NCBI GenBank assembly: GCA_002205965.3
Contig: NADL03000657.1
Location: forward strand, 1,116,001 to 1,180,000
Length of the DNA: 64,000 nucleotides
From: Kappaphycus alvarezii
Taxonomy: Eukaryota > Rhodophyta > Florideophyceae > Gigartinales > Solieriaceae
Reading direction: 5' to 3'
The translations under genes and the position numbers were made by a program. Positions 56,260 to 64,000 of the stretch are shown here, piece by piece. The notes beneath the pieces were generated by a model. The model had not been told where the DNA came from. It made no database searches and was given only the letters and a program-made list of their open reading frames with translations. Positions within the stretch are counted from its first letter, which is position 1, and every line of letters starts with the position of its first letter.

Positions 56260-58296
56260 GGTCAAAGCTTCATAGCTCCGTAATACCGACGGAAGTTCCC
56301 GCAAGGGTAAAATTCATTCTGGGGAAATATGCCACATATGCCATAGCATGTGTGGCATATGAGGCTATGGCGGTGGCTTATCTGCTGTTCTTCCGTAAGT
56401 CGTGACGGTGATGGCGCCGAAGTTCGCCCTCCCCAACCTGGGCGGTTGATTTTTGTATGGCGGTCCACGTATGGGATTCGCGGAGCGGGAGTATTTCCTC
56501 GATCCGAGAGTAGCAGGGAGGGATCCGATCGTAAGAGGTCTCTTCGGATATTGAAGTAAATTCTTCCTCCGTCGTACAAGTTGGAATATCCGAAGCACCA
56601 GCTTGGTCAATAATGTGAGCCTCGTAGTCATTTCCATCGCCATTATACTCGATCGTTGAATTTTGAGATGCGGACGGAGAATCTAACAGGGCAACAGTCC
56701 GTGTATTTGACGGGGACTTCGTATCCTATCGAGAAGCCGTAATTCCGGCACTAGATTTGACCGGACGGGACTCTATCGAGACCTTTCGGAGCGCTCGAGT
56801 GCGAGCTCTGACGGAGCTGCCGTGAATCTCAGCGTACTCGACAATATCTATGAAGGTAGCTGCCTTATTTTTGCGTCGATTATGGCTGATAACTCTCTTG
56901 ATTCTGCGGTCCAGGCCGTCGATGTACATCGTAATAATCTCTTGGGCGTCATGAACGTTACCACAACGGCTGCTGGCGTCAGAAAGTCGCAAATAGTAGT
57001 CACGTTCGCCTTCGTTGTGTAGCTGCTGAACATCTCGCATAGCGAGTACTACATGGTGTATGGCATCGTCAGTAGCGAAGGATCGAAGCATCCACTGGAC
57101 TGCCTTTGGCTAGCTAGTGATACCTCCCTGCTCCGGAGAAGTTGTTTCGGCGACAGAACGAAATTGCCTTTCTGCAATTCCGGTTAAGAAGTCGGGACGA
57201 ACCGAAAGGCTTGAGCTTCTGTCATTCCATGGAGGTTGAACTCCCTAACAATCAGCGCCAGGAAAGCCAACACCATGATAGGGTCTTCACCAGAGAAAAG
57301 TTCCTTCCTCCTAATCATTTGTGCAATGCGTCTGGCTTTCGTCCGAGCTTTCCCTGTCTGAGAGGAATTAAGTGACTGGGAAGTTCGCTTCAAGCGGTAC
57401 GTACGATAAGATAGCAGCCTACGATGCAAATGATTTGTCGGCGGTAACTCCTCGAGACCTACCCACCCAGGGCCGGGCTCTTCGCGAAGGTCAATTCGTG
57501 TCCTGGTGGATCTAGCAGAGGTTTCTGATACAGTTTGGACTTTTGTTCGATACGAGCGGTTCTTGGACTTCTTCGCGACCCGCATCTTCTCATATCTTCC
57601 TTCCGGACGTCCAGTTTCATCCAGAGAGAAGTCCAAATCTGAATCCGTAGACGCATCTTCAGAATCATCTTCTACAATTCCATCGAGCGAGCAAGATTCA
57701 GATGACGATGAGTCCTTATGAAAGTTCCTATTGTTCTTCTTGAACCTGTTCTTTTTTAAGGACTTTTCTTTTGTTCCTCTTTGCGATCGGTCACGACGTC
57801 GTTAATATCCATCCCTATCATCATCTTCGTCCTCATTAGAACGGGGTCCTTCAACATCGGTAATACCGAGGACTCTCTGATCCGATTGAATATCGAGAGT
57901 CTGGGTACCCGGTCCGGCCCCAGACTCGAGACGACTTAGACGGGTGCTGATACGTTCGGCTCTTTCTATACCCGTATCTTTTTCGACAGCTAGGTCTTCC
58001 AGCAGACGGTTAACATCCTGCCTCAGAGTGGCAACCTCATCCCGCAGGGTTCCTACAACAACTTTTAAGTCACTAATGCTGTTTAGACGAGCTTCTTTCT
58101 GGCGAAAGTCGACATCAAACCGGACTTCGCTCTTCTTCAGAGATTCCTGAATTGCAGTTATCTCTCCTTTAACAGTGCAAATCTCCGTGCGCACTAAAGT
58201 GCAAATCTCCTCCCGGAGAGAAGCATCATGCTCCAGGCAGCGGGAGTTGATGTCCTGTGGGGGTGCCTCCGTGACCGATGGTATGTCTCCGGCCAC
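56260..58296 (-). pseudogene. Chromovirus gag (fossil)
   Basis: The N-terminal part (58296-57802) is a coiled coil with heptad-spaced leucines (ISDLKVVVGTLRDEVATLRQ) ending in an acidic tract. The middle (57636-57184) is basic. The part at 57091-56726 resembles the capsid C-terminal region of Gypsy gag, with YYLRLSDASSRCGN and a helical TMYIDGLDRRIKRVI segment. A possible Cys/His knuckle lies near 56330-56400. It is broken. Confidence 0.6.
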
Positions 58297-58589
58297 AGGC
58301 CTGGAACGAGTCTACGTACGGGGTACTTTTGAGGAGGCTACACCATTTGGTGCAGTGCCCGCTTGAGTACGAGGACGAATAGATCCAACGGAAGACATTC
58401 CACTTCGTAGTCCATATATTCCTTATCCGCCGGTGGCGGCTTGACCACGAGAACCCAAAAAATTAACAACGGTTGATAAAGGGGCGTCTTCAATCCTCAA
58501 CTATGAAAAGAGGAGACTATCACTTGGAAGTAGAGTTATCAGAGGTGAGACTATTCAAAATCTTCTTCGACTTCGGAGTTTATCCAATA

Positions 58590-58609
58590 GGTTCTAGATC
58601 GGGAGACCA
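58590..58609 (-). other. Probable primer-binding site of the chromovirus
   Basis: On the minus strand, six bases inside the 5' LTR, the sequence TGGTCTCCCGATCTAGAACC begins with the TGG expected opposite a tRNA CCA end. Its complement reads like a tRNA T-arm and acceptor end. The tRNA species is not identified. Confidence 0.5.
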
Positions 58610-58615
58610 GATTTG

Positions 58616-59638
58616 TGTAGTGCAATGCGCAGTGCGCAGTTCTTCTCGTCTAAGAACGGAACACCGTCAGACAATGAGAAATCCAACACGCATACACAAA
58701 TACAGACCCACAGGGTGTTCTCTGTCCCTCTTTCTCTTTAAGCACCCTGCGATGCAGTAGCACAGCTCGCCGACGGCGAGGAGAAACGAAGTTGGAAGAG
58801 CGGGGGTAATTCCTTGGACGGCTGGACGGTATACTTGTCCTCCGGGTTGTAAGGCCGGGCCGTGGTTCGCGGAATGCTAGAAACTTGGTATGGGACGATT
58901 CCAAAGAACGGTATACACCAGGGGTGTAGTACTGGACAAAGAAGATGTATTGGGTCAGATGTACTGATTATCTCCTTCGGAGATAAGCATGTTGTCACCA
59001 ACAACAACCTTTAAGTTCCTATTTGTATATATACGTCGGAGTCCGGCGCGCCAAGCGTGAGAAAATATCACAAACAAACAATAAAAGGGGTAGCATAATG
59101 TTGGGAGAGAGGGGGAATTGAAAGGGAGACCCTGGCGGATAAACGTGGCTATAGCCAAAGTTGCCGTTGGCAAGGTTTCTGCAAAGGCGGAAGTTGGGAG
59201 TCAATTTCAGAGCCAACACCGGGTGGCTGTTTAATCTGGGGCCCTAGTGTCCAGGTAGGTATTAATACTAGTTAACTAGGTTAGGGTTATCTAGGACGGC
59301 GGGGTGAGTGAGGTTAGGGTCAGCCAAGTTAGGGAGATCCAAGTTAGAGATAAGTAAAGTCGACACTTGGCCCAATAAGTGCCTTTCACTTGCGAAAATA
59401 TCAGGTCCCATTTGGGGGCCGAGTGGTCCAGATTGCAAGCCCTCAAGCCCCATCGGGTGAGGATACAATACCAAAAATAATAGTGGGCGACAAAAGAAAA
59501 TGTCCTTTACTGTACTGTACAGTACAGTACACAGTACACAGTACAGTGCCTGCTGGTAAGCAGTGATCCAGATCAAAAAAAGATCATCAAAATTAGCTCT
59601 GCTCATGTCAGTACAGTATGTGTGCCAGTTGCACTACA
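58616..59638 (-). repeat. Chromovirus 5' LTR (right copy)
   Basis: 1,023 bp. Begins TGTAGTGCAA and ends TTGCACTACA, a perfect 10-bp terminal inverted repeat. A GTAC-palindrome run lies at 59509-59547. Partner: 47468-48493. Confidence 0.92.
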
Positions 59639-59643
59639 CTCTG
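59639..59643. repeat. Target-site duplication, right (CTCTG)
   Basis: Identical to 47463-47467. Confidence 0.9.
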
Positions 59644-60960
59644 TAACGTCGCGGTACACTCAGGGTCACCAAGATTGATCGCTCACGAACTTTCTAGTCG
59701 AACAAACGTCCCAATGGCAAATATCATCGAAAAAATTGCCAGAATATTCACGCATTGACTGATCTGAGGCACGATCCGGAGTCCATCTTCGTGGCGAAGA
59801 GAGAGGGTTTCGTTCCAGAGCAGTAAATCTTGGCGCTCCGTTTGATCGAAACCTTCTTCTTTGGGTATGGTCTAGACCTCTCTCACCAGCTACGAATCGC
59901 ACCACGTTTATCAATTGTGGTTCTAAGCCGTCCATTTATGCTTCCGCCCAATGTACGGTCACTACGAACCCTTCCATTATATTCTCATCGTTTCTTCCAT
60001 CTAACTTCTCTGTATTCCTTCGCGAGAGAAAATCGACGGCCAATTTTTCGCAACCCGGATCATATTTAATCTCTTACTCGTATTCCATAATTAATTCCAT
60101 CCACCAGGCCAATCTCTCATGAATATCTCTCTTCTTGATCGCCGTTTTCAGAGATCAGTTATCATTATAGACAAACAACGGATAACTGGAAACAAGGTAC
60201 ACTTGGAACTTCCTAAGGGCAAAAACTACTGCAAGAGCTTCCCTTTAGCCTGTAGAAAATCTGCGCTCCTTATCCGTCATCGTTTGAGAAGCTAATGTAA
60301 TAGAGCGTTCTTTCCCTTTCTCTTTCTTCTTCGAGAAAACCACCCTAAGAGGTGCCGAATATGCGTCTGTTTACACTAGGAAAGCCAAATTTAAATCCTG
60401 TAGCACTATTGTAGGAGGCGTCTTCGTTTTTCGGTCAAGTATTCAAAAGCTTCATGCATCTCTGGAGTCCATTCGAAATACATCTTCACAGAATTTGCGG
60501 TTTGCAACACTATCTAAATATCGAAGAACCTTCTTTAGAACCGCCCGCAGAATCACGCGAGCCCTACAAAACTCTGATTTCGGTCAAATTTGCCGACAGG
60601 GGAGCCTCCTCCACGACGTCCTTTACCTTATCACCATCTATCTCAACTCCGCCTGAATTGGCAATATGACCGAGCAACTTCACTTCGTACTGAGCAAAGC
60701 TGCTTTTGATTACCTCAGCTTCAACTTTGCTTCTTTGATCTTCTTGAACACCTCTCTGCAATTTGCCATGTGTTCCTCCAACGTTTTTGAGAATATTGCA
60801 ACATCTCACATATAAACTCTAGAGGGCGGTAACCCGCGAAGAACCTCGTCCGTCATCCTTTGAAAAATCTCTATTATCGCGTTAATCAGTCAAAACTGTA
60901 ACCGCGAGTTTTATAAACAGACTACGGAAGTGCAACGTATAGGGCAACAAAAATTGGCTA
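59639..60960 (-). mobile_element. Gypsy element 2, right part (reverse transcriptase and RNase H side)
   Basis: Minus strand. The end of the reverse transcriptase lies at about 60809-60564 (KSSFAQYEVKLLGHI, SGGVEIDGDKV). RNase H lies at about 60300-60050 (REALAVVFALRKFQVYL, then a HERLAWWMELI block). Together with 44980-47467 this gives Gypsy domain order with the chromovirus inserted in the integrase N-terminal part. The right end is lost near 60960, where LINE A begins. It is broken. Confidence 0.7.
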
Positions 60961-60964
60961 GCTT

Positions 60965-63290
60965 TGGAGGGGGAGACGAACGAATGCATCTTGCGGACTA
61001 GAAGCAATCACTGAAGCGGCACATGTGGACCAAGTGGCAGAGCTCAGCTTTTGATGACGCCGAAATCGCACCTTACCCTGGAGCTTCCGATACGAACCGC
61101 GATAACAGCCGCATGTTCGTCGACCAACTTAAATGTGGTCACCGACGGGTATCCCAGGGGGTCAAAGGCTAGCGGCATAAACTGCCATCCGAGTTGCGGG
61201 CGTCCAGGTGAAGATTGGCCAGGAAAGACAGCTATTTCGGTCGCAAAGTCCCTCAGTTTCCGTCGTTCCGCACCATTGGCAGCAGCGAGCGCCTCCCTGG
61301 CTCCCTTGGAAAGTAAGCACTGTTGGAAAGGTGAAGAGATTGTGATGTCATAAGCAACCGAGAGAGGGGGCGTAGGGTTTTCCGGAGAGGCAGTCGGGTG
61401 GACGACGATGTCGGCAGGCCGGGCGTCCAGTACGGGAAGTAGATACTGGACTTCGTAGTGGACGCCGGCTCCTGTGGCTTTTAATGGGTTTTTGTCGAGC
61501 ACTTTTGCCATTGCTTCGTGGCGGTTCTTCCAACCGAGACCTTTGTTACACATGTCAGCGGCATGGTCGCCGAGGTGGTCCGTAGGATTCTTGCATTCCG
61601 CGCAAAGGAGCTGGCCGTTTCGTCGAAGACGAGAACTCTCAAGTGGCCACGCCACACCACCGACAATACGTCGTCCTAGATGTGGATGACTACAGACGGA
61701 TGGGCAGTAAGGAAGGCCGCAGCAGGTGTATCCAAAAAAGCGTTACGGCGGATCCGTTGACGAATCTCAAGTCCTCAGTGCGGCGAGGGGCTCGGAAATC
61801 GCGACCAATTATCTTTCCAAAAGAATATAGCGGAAGACTCGCACCATGCCTGATGTAAGATACTGGTTGATAGTATCAGGCTTGGACGCGAGGGTAGCCG
61901 CTGCAGCTGCTTCTGGGAGACCTCCATGTTGTGTGAAAAAGGAGAAACGTTTGGGTGTTTTACTCTTGGAAGGTATATTCGATCTATCCCATGGTTTTCC
62001 ACCATAATCGACTCAAAAGGGTATACCGACACCGTAATGGGGAAGGAACTACGCTCCCTAAAATGCTACCTTCAGGCCAGCCATCAAGCAGGCCGCATTG
62101 GACATGACGGCTGCTGCAGCGTGCCTTGTTGTGTGAAAATGCCGTGTGGAGTCGCAGGAAAAATTTGAATAGATGTCGACCCGCTTCCGAGTACGTGAAT
62201 AAAACGGGATCAGAGGCACCAGTCTCATGCTAGTGTTTCACCTGTGCGGAATCTATGGGGCTAGCCGAGTATGCGGCAAAATTTAACGTGGCAAGGGGCG
62301 TGAATCCGTGACCGCCATAGCGGAGAGGTGGGTTCACCCGTTGGCGTACCGTATCCGTCACCGGCACATGATTTGACCGCGAGTAAAACCGCATCTGGTC
62401 TGTATCAAATTTTTGTGCGATGGCGGTTGTTACACTGGGCGGAGTTAGCTTAATTGCATGGAGTAGCTTGCATGAAGAGGCCATAACTCGGTGGAGATGG
62501 AACCGGACGCGTGCATCCCGAACCCGTCAATCAGCGACAGTTTCCTCTTGCAGTCATCGATTTTCCTAGTAAGGAAGTTCACCATGAGAGACGTCGACCC
62601 AATCGGGGCACCGGGAGGTCAATGCCCGTGTCAGAGAAGTTCTCACGGGGGAAGCGACGAAGCAAAGACGATATCTGGTTGACGGGTTGGGACGGCCAGA
62701 AAAGGCGTGTTATGGCTGGTTTTAGATAGAAGCCGTGGTCCCGTCCTTTGGAGCACAGTATCTCAACTAGCTCAGTGTGGGTGCCTATTAGAGTGCAGTC
62801 GTTGGCGTACCAGCGATGGAGGCTTAGCTTCGTGGTCTCTGCTATTGCTTCGTCAAGGGGTGCACTACAAGGGAAAACATAAGAATGCTAGCTGGGTCTC
62901 CTTGTTGCATTCCGGCTTGGCTGGGGTGTCCGGGGCAGACGCCGCTGGCAGGATCTGCGACGACATTTGGCGGGCGTAGACTATACTCAAGAACCGAAAG
63001 AGCGAGGGTACGTTGGAGGGCAGCAGATCGGTCATATGTTGCCTCGAGCATCGGTTGAATGCGTTGTGCGAATCGACCGAGAAGAGCATGTAGGCGGTGT
63101 ACTCGCTTTGGCTACGGACTTGCCTCCGAGCATCGTGAATAATTGAGTCAAGGCCAGTGGGGATACTATTGGCGAGTTTCAGCGGAGCAAGGTAGTGTTG
63201 GGTGTCGTCCAATATTTGGGGCAAGAGAACTCCCGTCATCAGGCGCCGTAAGACCTTCCCAATGACTTAGGGCGGATCTTGTGTGCGCAA
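60965..63290 (-). mobile_element. LINE A: reverse transcriptase plus restriction-like endonuclease
   Basis: Minus strand. From right to left: VIGKVLRRLMTGVLLP (about 63270-63220), PTGLDSIIHDARRQV, the DSHNAFN block at about 63075-63055, GMQQGDPASILMFSLV at about 62910-62865, the catalytic-site block RWYANDCTLIG at about 62813-62780 and RYGGHGFTPLA at about 62330-62300. Then comes a zinc cluster CAEC...GDHAADMC at about 61615-61560 and an endonuclease with RPADIVV (about 61424-61403) and AYDITISSPF (about 61357-61327), ending at a stop at 61044. This order is that of LINEs with an RLE endonuclease (R2, CRE and NeSL types). The catalytic YxDD reads YAND. Several frameshifts and stops break it. 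Confidence 0.85.
61044..61655 (-). pseudogene. LINE A zinc cluster and RLE endonuclease domain
   Basis: One open frame of 203 codons without interruption. Cys-x2-Cys, His and Cys residues at the start are followed by a RH pair (KNRHEAMAK). The PD-(D/E)XK-like core has the Asp of RPADI and a second Asp in AYDIT. The C-terminal part is helical and ends GVIKS. It is the best preserved part of the LINE. The same domain occurs in LINE B. Confidence 0.75.
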
Positions 63291-63617
63291 CACTTTTCTA
63301 ACATGTTTACTCATGATGTCTCTGGAGTATACATGTACGTCGCCCTTGCCTCTAGTCTGTTGATTAAGCACGACAAATCCTATTATTTACGAAAAATCCT
63401 GTTAAGTACGAAAAATCCTGTTGACTAAGCCCGAAAAATCCTGTTGATAGTAGAGCTTTCGAAATTAGTATGGTAGGTGTCATCTGCAGGATCTACATAG
63501 CACGCGGGACCGGCGCACAAACAATGCTTACACGTGTAACAGGTGTCGCCGCTGTTCGATAGTAATTTCAACATGTATAAAAATGATTCACAACATGTTC
63601 TCATGCGAGCCGAAGTC
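63291..63617. other. Spacer between LINE A and tRNA-Asp
   Basis: No gene is seen. It contains the tandem repeat at 63356-63449 and AT-rich sequence just before the tRNA. Confidence 0.5.
63356..63449. repeat. Short tandem repeat, about four and a half units
   Basis: Imperfect units of 19-23 bases built on CGAAAAATCCTGTTGACTAA, between LINE A and tRNA-Asp. It may be LINE leader sequence or an independent array. Confidence 0.7.
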
Positions 63618-63698
63618 GTTCGTGTAGTATAATGGTTAGGCAACCTGAGTATATCTCGCTGTCACCGAGGAGATCCGGGTTCAATTCCCGGCACGAGC
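63618..63698 (+). tRNA. tRNA-Asp (GTC), copy 2, with a D-loop insertion
   Basis: 81 nt and the same fold as copy 1. Acceptor GTTCGTG/CACGAGC, D-stem GTAT/GTAT, anticodon loop CTGTCAC (anticodon GTC at 34-36), T-arm CCGGG-TTCAATT-CCCGG. The D-loop carries ten extra bases, TTAGGCAACC (63636-63645). Without them it reads AATGGTGA, which differs from the common eukaryotic AGTGGTGA at one base. A TTTTT terminator follows at about 63708. The discriminator is T instead of the usual G. The two copies differ at three positions, all in or next to the insertion, apart from the flanks. Confidence 0.88.
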
Positions 63699-63730
63699 TC
63701 GGTCACGTTTTTCTTTTGTTTTCAATTCCT

Positions 63731-63882
63731 ACATACTGTACTGAACAGTACAGTATTTAGGAATAGTACAGTATGTAAAGTTCCGACTATTTTAATTAAA
63801 GTTTTGCACAGCCAAAGTGCAGCTCCAGTAGGACACCACTAGCCTACAGTACTGTACTGCTGTACATGTACTGTACTGTACA
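63731..63882. repeat. GTAC-palindrome cluster
   Basis: Two runs (63731-63776 and 63844-63882) of ACAGTACAGTA and GTACTGTACTGTAC units, downstream of tRNA-Asp copy 2. Confidence 0.75.
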
Positions 63883-64000
63883 CTCGAAACGACAGATGAC
63901 TAAATTATTCTATCTATCGTTGTACAACCCATGCAGATTTACCACCACCATCATAGAGGCCCCAGTTCCCCCCACAGTAGGTGTTTACTGATAGGGAAAA
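63883..64000. other. Right edge of the window
   Basis: 117 bases in which I see no feature. Confidence 0.4.

Larger units (their letters stand above)
47468..59638 (-). mobile_element. Chromovirus (Ty3/Gypsy), 12.2 kb, LTR to LTR
   Basis: A minus-strand Gypsy element with LTRs of about 1,025 bp at 47468-48493 and 58616-59638, flanked by the exact 5-bp duplication CTCTG. From right to left it holds: primer-binding site, gag with a coiled coil, protease, reverse transcriptase, RNase H, integrase with a terminal chromodomain, then 2.9 kb that codes on the opposite strand, then the 3' LTR. It sits inside Gypsy element 2, splitting its integrase. Roughly 15-20 differences between the LTRs (under 2 percent) make it the youngest datable insertion here. 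The coding part is nonetheless broken, with about ten or more breaks. Confidence 0.9.

Overview
This is nuclear DNA of a eukaryote. A small cluster of host genes sits between thick layers of nested retroelements. My best guess is a red alga of the Chondrus type. The reasons are very compact genes with one short GT-AG intron, large Copia and Ty3/Gypsy blocks, LINEs with a restriction-like endonuclease, and tRNA genes with an insertion in the D-loop of the kind known from red algae. This is inference, not proof.

Layout. 1-2035: a minus-strand Gypsy gag-protease remnant, cut on its right by a Copia element (2036-7538). 8023-14130: a second, older Copia element whose 3' LTR is split by a solo LTR. 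14131-30900: the host-gene island. It holds a giant tail-anchored coiled-coil protein (16965-22154, +), an SLC35D-like nucleotide-sugar transporter (from 22750, -), the RAD1 subunit of the 9-1-1 checkpoint clamp (24357-25310, -), a Tim17/22/23-family import protein with one intron (25648-26438, +) and an unknown 608-residue membrane protein (26666-28492, -). 30900-33490: GC-rich DNA with LINE pieces. 33990: tRNA-Asp. 35900-41200: a minus-strand Copia element holding a 1.5 kb insertion. 41200-44750: an AT-rich desert with a Tc1/mariner-like scrap. 44980-60960: a Gypsy element split by a younger 12.2 kb chromovirus (47468-59638) with 1 kb LTRs and an exact 5-bp target duplication. 60965-63290: a LINE with reverse transcriptase and endonuclease. 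63618: a second tRNA-Asp.

The most interesting signals are these. Both tRNA-Asp genes carry a 10-nt insertion at the same point of the D-loop, and removing it restores a standard D-loop. The chromovirus carries a large plus-strand coding region antisense to pol, with a SUMO-interaction-like motif and a basic nuclear-signal-like patch, and the Gypsy element it entered shows a similar arrangement. GTAC-centred palindrome tracts recur at gene 5' ends and inside LTRs. Ten frameshifts in three otherwise conserved host genes all have the same sign (one base missing), which points to under-called homopolymers in the assembly rather than to pseudogenes.

The host genes are unrelated in function: DNA-damage checkpoint, mitochondrial or plastid import, Golgi sugar transport and a membrane-tethered coiled coil. 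RAD1 and the Tim-family gene are divergent and share a 337-bp promoter region.
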